Source: Pelobacter sp. | GTDB lineage: Bacteria; Desulfobacterota; Desulfuromonadia; Geobacterales; Pseudopelobacteraceae | Direction of reading: 5' to 3' | Assembly: GCA_030824515.1 (NCBI GenBank) | Contig: JAVBXN010000047.1 | Span: 1-64,000 of the forward strand | DNA length: 64,000 bases | Program-made: the position numbers and the translations under genes | The notes under the pieces: generated by a model | The model's database searches: none | What the model saw: the letters and a program-made list of their open reading frames with translations, nothing else | What the model was told of the DNA's origin: nothing | In this document: positions 10,501 through 17,503 of the stretch, one piece after another | Layout: each line of letters opens with the position of its first letter | Numbering within the stretch: position 1 is the first letter of the stretch

Positions 10501-10720
10501 CGCTATCCGCCTTGGTATCGGCAAGCGTCCCCTCCAGCTCTTCCGTAACCTTTGAAAAACGCTCCTCCACACTGGCCGGTTTCTGCTTTTGCACCGGCGC
10601 TGCCTTGGGTTTCCTGGCCTCCAGCTGCGCAGCATGGGCGAGACCGAACACTCCCCCGGACGTCCAGGTGAAAAAGCACATTACAACCGCTGCGGTTATT
10701 CTTGAGTATTTACGAAACAT
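7559..10720 (-). CDS. Secreted protein: transglutaminase-like domain lacking Cys, plus caspase-like C-terminus
   Basis: A 1,053-residue protein; the start at 10720 is fixed by GGAGGGACGG directly before ATG (an upstream frame extension to 10822 lacks an RBS). Residues 1-32 are a signal peptide. Residues ~35-200 are Lys/Glu-rich and largely coiled coil. A transglutaminase-like domain spans ~260-410: 'GNDFDQASLL' at ~295, HVW at ~369 and IDPSF at ~395. The Cys normally two residues after the Gly (GxCxD) is Asp here, so classic Cys-His-Asp chemistry is unlikely. The C-terminal ~200 residues resemble a caspase/CHAT-type peptidase, with YYSGHG (His927) and NGCHSG (Cys968) 41 residues apart. The middle is probably Ig-like. 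Inference: an exported, self-processing or substrate-cleaving surface protein. The serpin-like lipoprotein follows. Confidence 0.8.
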   Translation of the reverse strand: MFRKYSRITAAVVMCFFTWTSGGVFGLAHAAQLEARKPKAAPVQKQKPASVEERFSKVTEELEGTLADTKADSGRKKTRLKAGRDEIDKLDVEMRAQFAATEQKLKAAKLSPAILERHRKFVKHYDDNLNELKGNIARVEKAKDNAEAEAELHKVHQHLKRIKAPSGHQKLDPINMPNRKRVVVWREPRTKKEEFAKEFKKDKHAWQNQQRIQVASMGSLAGLLTSSSFNAITLPAADDLAETTDVKFTPEIQAKALELGNNPVKIYEWVRNNFKFESYYGSLKGAQQTLLEKSGNDFDQASLLIALLRSANIPAKYVYGTIEMPAERVMAWLGVKDPKVAGDIIASGSIPGTAVKDSSGKIITIRLEHVWVEAFVNLYPSFGAKPGAGNAWTPIDPSFKEQELSTSIDISKIIKFNETEYLSKQSTISPSLSYLQTLDDYHSANYQGAKSDMYYLKRIKPHEFGIFMGTLPYKTVVVGSKFSSIDATLRHKMTIALNDPQNNTTTEVTKNICDLAGKKITVSYSPATTDDIETVAFYGGLLNTPANLIHVKAVVRVDDTVVLEGPEIGMGQPLKLRATFTGQGRPDEFMETDISTGIYYNIGLSALNVADSHASAALDNSNNLVTTFFDSINNGDNQTGIVLNNIALQYFTHTNNDSKVLEGVMQIHNTRSANAGFVSVTAKYTYTLGSPTSPPIISGLLMDLRRFIQSPFSITGDADQEREFTKIQGLSTSFYEHAIWESFSGFDSVSTVKLLQLANEAGTPIYTINSANINATLPLLDQAPAVKTDIQNVVAAGRVVTIPASAVTRNEWHGTGYMARNPDTGEGAYIISNGYAGGATTHPLSALGLLTRTYAALALGQPANQLALNDGMWYWLGGEYNEITMYYISQMLLARGFIPRCERTFSKDKLLNLINRPDNWIVYYSGHGASSSASGDVLAPGYNPDGSLQYVYPSDIETNARIVFLNGCHSGERGSFMNSFGLDNQIFMGWYHAVDYYSAADFAFEWWGNFQKGITAAVSAGYVEGGRYVTPSSDPKKPYIVIKGGALTLNSLH

Positions 10721-11133
10721 CCGTCCCTCCGTATTACAAGTATTCATAAGAGTTAGAACCGCATAAATGTTGCCCGCCTGTTTCAAAAGGGGGGCAATTT
10801 TGCTGACAAACATCAGACCCAAAAAGTGACTGGAACTTGTTCGATCAAACAGGTAAGGCCAGGAGCCATGTTAACCAAGTTTGCATTGGCCTTCTCATGG
10901 GAGAATGCCGGGGTATATCACGATTAATGCCAAATTGTCGGATTCTCAACCCGACTTGATTTTTTTGCATGGCTTTATTTACAAATTTTCAAAATATCAT
11001 TTAAAATCAAATATTTTACTGCCATATTGAAATAAACACAGTGGCTTGCCATCGTATACAAAGTAATCTCTTATTACACATTTCTTTCTCTTGGCCCATG
11101 GCTTTAATGTCGATGTTTGAAAATCAGGAAAAA

Positions 11134-11225
11134 AAAGTGGAAAGAAACTTTACAACTTCTGCCAAAAGCCGGCTAACTGCCTGTTATTACTGAATTAAAT
11201 AAAGTGTAAAGTTTCTTTCCACTTT
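11134..11225. repeat. Perfect 21-bp inverted repeat with 50-bp spacer
   Basis: AAAGTGGAAAGAAACTTTACA at 11134-11154 is exactly the reverse complement of 11205-11225. The spacer holds AAAGCCGGCT and no open frame. The arms could fold into a long AT-rich stem or be the ends of a very small non-autonomous element; no target-site duplication is evident. Confidence 0.7.
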
Positions 11226-11340
11226 ATTAAAAAGGCGGCGTAAGGCCCCGTTTTTAATGGGTTTTATGAAAGTGTAAAAAAACCTGCACCCTTGCAAATA
11301 TTTGAACCTGGAAAGATTGCCGTAGCGTAACCCCTCCTGT

Positions 11341-11364
11341 CCTCCCCTTAGACTAAGGGTAGGG
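11341..11364. repeat. REP-like palindrome (CCCCTTAG-A-CTAAGGG core)
   Basis: CCTCCCCTTAG and CTAAGGGTAGGG form an imperfect stem around a single central A. It is similar in style to the second palindrome at 11416-11450, and both lie in the same non-coding gap. This type of CCTCCCC/GGGG palindrome looks like a dispersed intergenic repeat; a genome-wide count would confirm it. Confidence 0.45.
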
Positions 11365-11415
11365 ACGCCCGGATGTGGCTGTGGCGGCTCCTTGTGATTT
11401 TGCCTTTGCCCTTCA

Positions 11416-11450
11416 CTCCCCCTCTTAAGTTAAGAGGTGGCAGGGGGGAG
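11416..11450. repeat. Nested REP-like palindrome (CCTCTTAA-G-TTAAGAGG core)
   Basis: The inner palindrome CCTCTTAA/TTAAGAGG (11421-11437) is perfect around a central G. The outer CTCCCCC (11416-11422) pairs with GGGGGGAG (11443-11450) with a short bulge. It lies 20 bp before the fic operator. Confidence 0.5.
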
Positions 11451-11469
11451 TTATGATTGCCCCCCCACT

Positions 11470-11502
11470 AACCTTTAATTATTATGTTGATAATTAAAGG
11501 TT
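11470..11502 (+). promoter_or_regulatory. Palindromic operator upstream of fic
   Basis: A perfect 13-bp inverted repeat, AACCTTTAATTAT (11470-11482) and its complement (11490-11502), is separated by 7 bp. A second, shorter pair, CTTTAATT (11514-11521) and AATTAAGG (11533-11540), overlaps the ribosome-binding site AAGGA of the next gene. Repeated TTTAATTA half-sites just before a gene encoding a winged-helix protein suggest autoregulation (inference). Confidence 0.6.
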
Positions 11503-11547
11503 ATAACTATAGTCTTTAATTACTTGAACAGCAATTAAGGATAATTT

Positions 11548-12714
11548 GTGAAAAAAGCAGACCTCAGTATTAATCGGCAAAAACAGCTGGTTCCGGTGGA
11601 AGGGTATTCGGGGGCTTTTGCCATCGTTCCACCGCCACCACCGAGATCGATCCCGTCAAAAACCGTTTCGGTCGAAGTAATCAAGGCCCACGAGGCACTT
11701 GGCGAACTAAAGACATCCGTCAAAGACCTGCCAAACCCGGATCTTGTCACCAGGACCTTGGACCGTAGGGAGGCGGTCAGGAGCAGTCAGATTGAAGGAA
11801 CGCATTCCGACATGGACCAGTTGCTTACTTATGAAGCCACCGGCAGTGAAGACGGCTTGCCAGCGGATGTTGTGGTTACCATGAATTATGTGAAAGCCCT
11901 TGAATACGGGCTTGCGTATGTAAGGAACAATTCCCCCGTGATCTCTTGCAAATTAATCAAGGATCTGCATGGGCATCTCATGTCAGGCGTGGATTATCGA
12001 GGCGCTGCGGGCGAATTCAGGGAAAAGCAAAACTGGATCGGGGGGGGTAATATATACCAGGCCCGCTTTGTCCCACCTCCGGCAGCATCCGTGGGAAAGT
12101 GCATGGCTGACTTGGAGGTCTTTCTGGGGGACATACCAGGCGAAGCAGACATGTATGAAGTCCCGATTGTTGTTCGCATGGCAATTGCCCACGCCCAATT
12201 CGAGACGATCCATCCATTCCTTGACGGCAACGGCCGCGTCGGTCGTCTTATATTGCCATTGATGATGGCCGCTGAAGGTTATCCACCGGTCTATATTGCC
12301 GGCTATTTGAAAAACAACCAGCGTGAGTATTATGACGCTCTTTCAGGAGTTCAGTTAAGAGAACTCTGGCCGGAGTGGATTCGTTTTTTTGCTACAGCCG
12401 TCAAGGAGTCAGTCGCAGAATCGGTCAATACAGCCATTGGACTAAACTCCATTCTCGGGCAATGGGAAGAAAAGATATCGCGCTTGCGTCTCAGGTCTGA
12501 TTCGGTAATCCATAAACTCCCGAAATACCTTGTCGGCACACCGGTTGTCAGTGCCAGGCAGATCGAGCAATCTCTGGGAGTGTCGTTTCCTTCGGCAAAC
12601 AACGCTCTCGCAAAGCTTGCTGAAATAGGCATCCTGGTTAATCCGAAAGATCAGCCAAGATACAGAATCTTCGTCGCCAGAGAGATTATCGATTTATTGA
12701 ACAAGCGGCCTTAA
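11548..12714 (+). CDS. Fic-domain AMP-transferase with N-terminal inhibitory motif and C-terminal winged helix
   Basis: A 388-residue protein starting at GTG with AAGGA 6 bases upstream. The Fic core HPFLDGNGRVGR lies at about residues 222-233, matching HPFx(D/E)GNGRxxR, so the catalytic His and the phosphate-binding loop are intact. The inhibitory motif SxxxEG (S79...E83-G84, 'SSQIEG') precedes the domain, which is the class II arrangement where the Glu blocks ATP binding until released. Residues ~310-385 look like a winged helix-turn-helix. Known Fic enzymes transfer AMP to Ser/Thr/Tyr of target proteins; the target is unknown. It stands alone with its own operator and terminator, and no separate antitoxin ORF is seen. 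Confidence 0.92.
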   Translation: MKKADLSINRQKQLVPVEGYSGAFAIVPPPPPRSIPSKTVSVEVIKAHEALGELKTSVKDLPNPDLVTRTLDRREAVRSSQIEGTHSDMDQLLTYEATGSEDGLPADVVVTMNYVKALEYGLAYVRNNSPVISCKLIKDLHGHLMSGVDYRGAAGEFREKQNWIGGGNIYQARFVPPPAASVGKCMADLEVFLGDIPGEADMYEVPIVVRMAIAHAQFETIHPFLDGNGRVGRLILPLMMAAEGYPPVYIAGYLKNNQREYYDALSGVQLRELWPEWIRFFATAVKESVAESVNTAIGLNSILGQWEEKISRLRLRSDSVIHKLPKYLVGTPVVSARQIEQSLGVSFPSANNALAKLAEIGILVNPKDQPRYRIFVAREIIDLLNKRP

Positions 12715-12849
12715 CTTTTTTGCTTGTAACCCGGCAATTACAAGCCAAAATTGGAACGTACCGGGCCGATGCCTGGTTTATAGACAAAATGGTAAAAGCA
12801 GGAGTAAATGGCAACGGTTTATTTCACGTCTACAGAAGGCAAAAGAAAA

Positions 12850-12884
12850 GGGGCTAGCGAAACCCGCTAACCCCTTTGTTTTTT
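12850..12884. terminator. Bidirectional rho-independent terminator between fic and tRNA-Val
   Basis: GGGGCTAGCG (12850-12859) pairs with CGCTAACCCC (12865-12874, one wobble pair), followed by TTTGTTTTTT on the plus strand. The opposite strand also ends in a T-rich tract (CCCCTTTTCTTTT), so it can stop both the fic transcript and the minus-strand tRNA transcript. Confidence 0.8.
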
Positions 12885-12886
12885 AT

Positions 12887-12961
12887 TGGTGGGCGCTACT
12901 GGGATTGAACCAGTGACCCCTGCCGTGTGAAGGCAGTGCTCTCCCGCTGAGCTAAGCGCCC
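12887..12961 (-). tRNA. tRNA-Val (anticodon CAC)
   Basis: The minus strand folds as a cloverleaf. The 7-bp acceptor stem GGGCGCT/AGCGCCC is followed by discriminator A and an encoded CCA. The D-arm includes TAGCTCAGCGGGAGAGCA. The anticodon stem CTGCC/GGCAG has loop TTCACAC, giving anticodon CAC (Val, GTG codons). The T-arm carries GGTTCAATCC. Length is 75 nt with CCA. The terminator immediately downstream supports a single-gene transcript. Confidence 0.95.
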
Positions 12962-13230
12962 GAAGTGCTATTTTCTATCAGAGCCAGCCGTTTCTGTCAA
13001 GTCTCCACATCTAGTAATTTCTGCCAGACACAATTGCATGGCCACAAAAAGACCTATCCGGTCTTGTTTTATATATATAAATCCATATGTTATAGTGTAT
13101 ACAGTATTCAGTTTTAGATTGACGGCACGCGGTAATGATGGCAGTATTCGAAAAACCTTACGTTAAATCTTTTGCATCTAAAGCCGGTTCAGTGGATCGG
13201 TTTATATTCAACTAAGCAGGAGGGAATTAA

Positions 13231-14094
13231 ATGAAGAGCTTGGCAAGGTTTATGAAAGCCCTTGGTGTGGCTGCCACACTGATGGGTGTCACGGCACTGA
13301 CGGCCGTTGCCGCTGATGCGCCTAAAGCGGTTCTGAGCAACACCGATTGCGTAAAGTGTCACTCGGCTGCTCCGGAAGCGATTGCCGCGAACGGCGGCGC
13401 TCACAAGACTAGTGTAAGTTGTCAGGATTGCCACGCCGGCCATCCGCCTACCGTAAAGAAAATAATCCCCGAATGCAGCCAGTGCCACAGCGGCAAACCA
13501 CACTACAAACTGGCCGCCTGCCTGCGCTGCCATAACAACCCGCACACACCGAAGATCATCAAGCTGGCCAACAACATCACCGAAGAATGTCTCTCCTGCC
13601 ACAGCCAGCAGATTGTCAAGCTGAAGCAGGTTCCAAGCAAGCACACCAAGCTGGCCTGCAGCTTCTGTCATAATGTTCACGGCAAGATTCCGCTCTGTAC
13701 ACAGTGCCACAAGCCGCACAGCGCCGATATGGGCTCAGCCGACTGCAAACGCTGCCACCAGGCCCATATGCCTACCGCAGTGACCTATGCCTCGGACACG
13801 ACAAACAAAATGTGCGCAGCCTGCCACAAAAAAGCTGCAGAGCACCTCATCAAAACAGATACGAAACATAAGGCCGTTGCCTGTGTAACCTGTCACAAAG
13901 ACAAGCACAAGACCGTTCCGACCTGCCAGAGCTGCCACGGCACGCCACACCCGGCATCCATGCTGGCACGATTCACCAAGTGCGGCGAGTGCCATAACAT
14001 CGCCCATGACCTGAACCGCTGGGATTCCAGCCCGCAGAAAGCCGCCGACAAGGCCGCGCCTGCCGCAGGAGCAAAAAAAGGCAAGAAAAAGTAA
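13231..14094 (+). CDS. Periplasmic dodecaheme c-type cytochrome
   Basis: A 287-residue protein with GGAGG 7 bases before ATG. Residues 1-28 are a Sec signal peptide ending AVAA. Twelve CXXCH motifs are spread through residues ~40-265, giving roughly one covalent heme per 20 residues. Many extra His residues (HAGHPP, KPHYK, HTPK) can act as distal ligands. The tail after residue ~270 is Ala/Lys-rich and basic. Such low-mass, His-rich multiheme cytochromes act as periplasmic electron carriers in metal reducers; the exact partner is unknown. The gene is single, with a ~270-bp AT-rich leader from the tRNA gene and its own terminator. The leader contains a 17-nt sequence (13113-13129) that also occurs just downstream of the tmk promoter. 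Confidence 0.93.
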   Translation: MKSLARFMKALGVAATLMGVTALTAVAADAPKAVLSNTDCVKCHSAAPEAIAANGGAHKTSVSCQDCHAGHPPTVKKIIPECSQCHSGKPHYKLAACLRCHNNPHTPKIIKLANNITEECLSCHSQQIVKLKQVPSKHTKLACSFCHNVHGKIPLCTQCHKPHSADMGSADCKRCHQAHMPTAVTYASDTTNKMCAACHKKAAEHLIKTDTKHKAVACVTCHKDKHKTVPTCQSCHGTPHPASMLARFTKCGECHNIAHDLNRWDSSPQKAADKAAPAAGAKKGKKK

Positions 14095-14122
14095 TCATTA
14101 TAGATAGGAATTGAGTTGGTGT

Positions 14123-14157
14123 GGGGTCGGCGATTAAGTTCGTCGGCCCCTTTTTTT
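14123..14157 (+). terminator. Rho-independent terminator after dodecaheme cytochrome
   Basis: GGGGTCGGCGA (14123-14133) pairs, with G-U wobbles, with TCGTCGGCCCC ending at 14150, followed by seven T residues. It lies 28 bp past the cytochrome stop codon. Confidence 0.85.
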
Positions 14158-14187
14158 GTGCCGATTAAACCTAAAAACGGCTTTTGG

Positions 14188-14308
14188 GTCCACGAAAGAC
14201 ACGAAATTTTAAAGCGGTACAACAATACAGAAATTCATCAAACAGGTCACACCAAGATGTTGTATATTCAGTTGTTTTTGTTCGTGTTTTTTAGTTCTTT
14301 TCGTGGAC
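14188..14308. repeat. Dispersed-type inverted repeat (GTCCACGAAA ... TTTCGTGGAC)
   Basis: A perfect 10-bp inverted repeat (14188-14197 and 14299-14308) is extended by an inner pair ACACGAA/TTCGTGT. The CCACGAAAGACACGAAA unit looks like a mobile intergenic repeat. It fills the convergent gap between the cytochrome and ykgJ genes, and no gene is visible inside. Confidence 0.6.
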
Positions 14309-14324
14309 GACTGCTTTTTCCAGG

Positions 14325-14987
14325 TTAAACCAGAGTTTTGATCAGCGGGAGGATTTTGTCTTTATCGAGTACGATTGCGGCGGGGATAAACATGTCAAGC
14401 TCGCTGAGCTTTTCACCGGAAAAGCTGCGAATCAGCTCATGAAACAACAGGAGCTCCTGGGCAAACAGTTCCAGAAACTCGAAACGCAATCCACGCAATC
14501 GCCTTGGATTCCTGGAGACAAAGTTCAAAGTGCACCATTCGTCGAACAACTCTTCACCGGACACGTCAATCAGCGGGATTCCGTTCAAACGGCAGGTCAT
14601 CGGGCGATGGTCATACACCAGGCACATGCCGGATTCGGACAACAGCAGGCAGGGAGTTTCATCCTCTTCGGGCATCAATGCGTCCCATTCCGGCTCCGGC
14701 ATTACGTTCAGCACCCATGGCTCAACGAATGCGGGAAACTGCTCTGACATTGACTCCAGCCGCTTGTTTGCAGCGGCGCTTATAATATGGCGCTGGTTTT
14801 CGGGAAGTTGATCAAATCCGCGCTTGAGATGGAAGGCATCCAGCAGGGTAATATCGAAAAGACCACGGCAACAGGAGCTGCAGCCGCCGCGACATCTGAT
14901 CTGGTCGGGATAGCGGCGGCTGCAGGCATTAAACCAGGCATCGACTTCACGCAAGAGCAGGCCATAACGATCAAGCAGGTCGGTCAT
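14325..14987 (-). CDS. YkgJ-family cysteine-cluster protein
   Basis: A 220-residue cytosolic protein of the YkgJ/UPF0153 zinc- or iron-chelating family. Cys-rich blocks are CRGGCSSCCRG near residue 32-42, then CLLL..SGMC.VYDHRPMTCR near 112-132. The spacing CxxCC...C..L...G.C..Y..RP..CR is the family signature. Biochemical function is not established for the family. Its start overlaps the stop of the deacetylase gene by 4 bp (ATGA), so it is translationally coupled as the last gene of the cco-cheX run. Confidence 0.85.
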   Translation of the reverse strand: MTDLLDRYGLLLREVDAWFNACSRRYPDQIRCRGGCSSCCRGLFDITLLDAFHLKRGFDQLPENQRHIISAAANKRLESMSEQFPAFVEPWVLNVMPEPEWDALMPEEDETPCLLLSESGMCLVYDHRPMTCRLNGIPLIDVSGEELFDEWCTLNFVSRNPRRLRGLRFEFLELFAQELLLFHELIRSFSGEKLSELDMFIPAAIVLDKDKILPLIKTLV

Positions 14988-16312
14988 GGCAGATGTTGCT
15001 GGGCCTGTTCGGTCCTGGCCACACGATCACGTCGCGAGAGCAGCCCGAAGCGGTAGCCCTTCTCTTTCAGGCTCGGGATAAGGTTGCGGATGGCAACCAG
15101 CGTGGCCTCATGACCGGCGCCATCATGAAAGAGCAATATGATATGCCGCTTTTCGGTTTTATTCAGCTGGTTGATCACAGTTTTTTCGATAAAGGCATGA
15201 TCCTTGGCGCCGCGTTTTGCGGAATCATTGCTGTTAATATCCCAATCGAATATCTGCCCCCCTTCGGAGGCGACCCTGGAAACCATCGCTTTATTTGATG
15301 CTCCGTAAGGAATCCTGACCATGCGGCCGTCTCCGCCGAGCTTTTCGATAAGTGCGGCAGTCTTGCCAACTTCGGAAACATCCTGCTGGAACGAAGCGTT
15401 GAGTTTGCGGAGATCGTGGGAAAGGGTGTGGTTGCCGACCCTGTGTCCCATTGCGACAGTAGCAGTAATGGCGCTCTGATACCTTTTGACGTTGTTTCCC
15501 AGAACAAAGAACGTAGCCGCGACCCCCTGTGACTTCAGGTAACTGGCAATCGGCAGGGTCAGATGCGAAGGACCGTCATCAAAGGTCAGATAAATCATCT
15601 TGTTGCCCGGATCATGCGGGCGCACAAACGCCGGGCGCCTCTTATTCCCGGCCGGCTTCACAGCAGCGGATTCGGGTGTTCGCCCCGTGTCATGCTGACT
15701 GGTTGTTTTTTTCACTGAATTCAGCGCGGGCAGACCTTCAGGCAGGATCTCCGGAGATTGCTGGACAGCGGTTTTTTCATGAGGCGACGATCCTGCCGTT
15801 GCCGGGACGACGGCGACCGGTTTTGTCGCATGAGAGGTTGACACCTCTGTTTCTGCTTCAACAAGCGGGGTTTGATCACAGTCCGGAGATCCGGAAAGGG
15901 AGAGCCCGCTATCATCTTCAGCTTCCATTCGCAGGGCTTCGCTGATACTGACCGGCTCAAGGGCAATGGCAATTTCATCCGGCACGCCATCATCTTTACC
16001 GGAATCCACAAACAGTGTCGCACCCTGCCTGACTTTGCTCAGTACCAGATTTCGGTAGAGCAGCTGGCTCTTCTGACATGAGAGTTGATAGAGACGCTCG
16101 GCATCTTCTATCATCCGCTGGCTGAAATACCTGTCGGCAAGCTTCAGAGTCTGCCGGATATTATCGGTCTCCTCAGGCGCAAAAGACTGGCTGCCGGCGG
16201 AAACTGCCGAATTGAAGCGGCTGAAGGCGTCATCGCGCCAGCGGGATTCCATGGAGGCACAACCCGACAACAAAACCAGAAGCAACAGGATTAAACTGAA
16301 ACATCTCATCAT
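14984..16312 (-). CDS. Polysaccharide deacetylase lipoprotein (CE4, NodB domain)
   Basis: A 442-residue protein. The N-terminus has a lipoprotein signal with lipobox LSGC (Cys at about residue 18). Residues ~30-230 are a helical, then Pro/Ser/Thr-rich linker. The NodB domain spans ~235-430, with motif 1 TFDDG (~241-245, catalytic and metal-binding Asp), motif 2 HTLSH (~294-298, HxxxH metal ligands), a motif 3-like RIPYG and a late HDG. The family removes N- or O-acetyl groups from peptidoglycan or extracellular polysaccharide. It is likely periplasmic and outer-membrane anchored. It begins 8 bp after cheX. Confidence 0.9.
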   Translation of the reverse strand: MMRCFSLILLLLVLLSGCASMESRWRDDAFSRFNSAVSAGSQSFAPEETDNIRQTLKLADRYFSQRMIEDAERLYQLSCQKSQLLYRNLVLSKVRQGATLFVDSGKDDGVPDEIAIALEPVSISEALRMEAEDDSGLSLSGSPDCDQTPLVEAETEVSTSHATKPVAVVPATAGSSPHEKTAVQQSPEILPEGLPALNSVKKTTSQHDTGRTPESAAVKPAGNKRRPAFVRPHDPGNKMIYLTFDDGPSHLTLPIASYLKSQGVAATFFVLGNNVKRYQSAITATVAMGHRVGNHTLSHDLRKLNASFQQDVSEVGKTAALIEKLGGDGRMVRIPYGASNKAMVSRVASEGGQIFDWDINSNDSAKRGAKDHAFIEKTVINQLNKTEKRHIILLFHDGAGHEATLVAIRNLIPSLKEKGYRFGLLSRRDRVARTEQAQQHLP

Positions 16313-16320
16313 GAGTCAAG

Positions 16321-16818
16321 CTACATATAGACCATAACCGTGATCGAAATGGCTCCGTCAACGGTTTTAAATGGTATGGTAACCCCTTTGCACTGCACAT
16401 TTATGCTGGAAGTTTCGTTGCTTTCAGGGGGCTCGGATATGGTTCGTAACTGGCCGGAAACCACCAGCGGCAGGCCGAGAGCCACACTGCCGTACTGTTC
16501 GTGGTACTTGGTCTTGAAGACACCGGCAATGTTGTTGGCCAGCTCTCCCATGGCATCGCGAATACACTCGTCGTCGGCTTCGTCAACCATCAGCAGTTCC
16601 TTGGCCACGCACTGGGCACTGGCCCGGTCGGTGGCGATGATGATATAACCCACCCGGTCACCGGCAATACCTACAATTCCGGTTACATCCGAGTCTACCG
16701 GCTCGACTTTCTTTTCAACCTTTCCCGCCAGCAGGTCAATATTCATATAGCTTTTGAATGTGTCCTGCGTAGCTGACATGATAGTGAACATGATTTCTTC
16801 GAACGAAATAGCTGCCAA
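16321..16818 (-). CDS. cheX: CheX-family chemotaxis phosphatase
   Basis: A 165-residue single-domain protein. The motif 'MGELANNIAGVFK' (about residues 89-101) matches the ExxN active-site helix of CheX/CheC/FliY CheY-P phosphatases, followed by the usual Gly- and hydrophobic-rich dimer strands. The start is TTG, supported by GGAGGG with 7-base spacing and no better ATG. Known role: dephosphorylates CheY-P or another receiver. It lies 23 bp downstream of ccoP and 8 bp upstream of the deacetylase, with no other chemotaxis genes in the window. Confidence 0.85.
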   Translation of the reverse strand: MAAISFEEIMFTIMSATQDTFKSYMNIDLLAGKVEKKVEPVDSDVTGIVGIAGDRVGYIIIATDRASAQCVAKELLMVDEADDECIRDAMGELANNIAGVFKTKYHEQYGSVALGLPLVVSGQLRTISEPPESNETSSINVQCKGVTIPFKTVDGAISITVMVYM

Positions 16819-16841
16819 TTTGATACCCTCCGGAAGTTTTG

Positions 16842-17339
16842 TTATTTCAAGGATAATACATACTCGACCAGGCTTTCAATCTGTTCCCGGCTGATCTGAC
16901 TGCTGAAAGCGGGCATTCCGCCAGGGCGTCCCTCGGCAATACTCTTGGTGATGTCCAGGCGCTCCTTGCCGTATCTGAATTTCGAGACCGTCAGGTCAGG
17001 CCCGATGCCCCCCTTGGCGGCTTCGCCGTGGCATGCGACACACAGGTTACCGTAAAGCTGTTTCCCTGCGGCGATGTATGTCTCAATCTTGTGTCCGCTC
17101 CCGGCAACACCGGCCCCGGAGACCTCGGCAGCCATATGCGCGGTCTGCTTCATCTCGTCACGCGCCTTCCTGGCCGCATCGGCCTCCGACCGGGAGCTCC
17201 AGCCGCTGAACAGATAATACCCCATGTAAATCACGCCCCAGACCACCAGCAGAACGAACAGAACGCGAAAAATGCCGGGAGACTTTTTTTCGTCGCGATA
17301 CTTGATTCCATCATAATCTTGCCCTTGCTGATCAGACAT
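16842..17339 (-). CDS. ccoP: cbb3 oxidase-associated monoheme cytochrome c (CcoP-like)
   Basis: A 165-residue protein with a hydrophilic N-terminus, one membrane helix (about residues 25-45), then a class I cytochrome c domain with CVACH and a distal-Met motif GGMPAF. Canonical CcoP has two heme domains; only one is present here. The second may have moved into CcoO, which carries an extra cytochrome domain. It passes electrons to the binuclear centre from the periplasmic side. It is the fourth gene of ccoNOQP, starting 23 bp after ccoQ. Confidence 0.88.
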   Translation of the reverse strand: MSDQQGQDYDGIKYRDEKKSPGIFRVLFVLLVVWGVIYMGYYLFSGWSSRSEADAARKARDEMKQTAHMAAEVSGAGVAGSGHKIETYIAAGKQLYGNLCVACHGEAAKGGIGPDLTVSKFRYGKERLDITKSIAEGRPGGMPAFSSQISREQIESLVEYVLSLK

Positions 17340-17362
17340 ATCGAGCGCTCCTTTGATAAATA

Positions 17363-17503
17363 TCAGTCATCCTTAAGCATCCTGTACTTGGGATCTTCAA
17401 GTTTCTGCTTACGATTTTTCCTGAAGGTCGCCACTGCAATAAAGACCAGTATCAACAGCAGTAATGCGGTCAGGAGCAAAAAGACAAGCCGCGCGTCAAT
17501 CAT
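17363..17503 (-). CDS. ccoQ: CcoQ/CcoS-like small membrane subunit
   Basis: A 46-residue ORF. The translation starts MIDARLVFLLL, has one membrane helix of ~22 residues, then a basic tail (TFRKNRKQK) and ends MLKDD. Its start overlaps the ccoO stop by 3 bp, with AAGCAGG just before it, so it is coupled. Position, size and topology fit CcoQ, the small stabilising subunit of cbb3 oxidases. Sequence alone cannot exclude CcoS. Confidence 0.75.
   Translation of the reverse strand: MIDARLVFLLLTALLLLILVFIAVATFRKNRKQKLEDPKYRMLKDD

Larger units (their letters stand above)
10721..11547. other. 827-bp repeat-rich intergenic region
   Basis: I see no protein-coding gene here. The part nearest the minus-strand gene (10721-10930) is its probable leader. 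It contains an arm pair AAGGCCA (10855-10861)/TGGCCTT (around 10887-10893) and a short palindrome around TTCGATCAAA. The central part is AT-rich and holds a 21-bp inverted repeat. The right part holds two nested C/G-rich palindromes and then the operator of the fic gene. No riboswitch class could be matched by eye. Confidence 0.6.

Noticed and set aside
12887-12961. Integration site at tRNA-Val
   Set aside because: No integrase gene and no second copy of the tRNA 3' end were found in the flanking sequence.
13021-13230. Cyclic-dinucleotide (GEMM) riboswitch before the dodecaheme cytochrome
   Set aside because: The conserved GGCAAACC and GACGCAAAGCC core sequences are not present.
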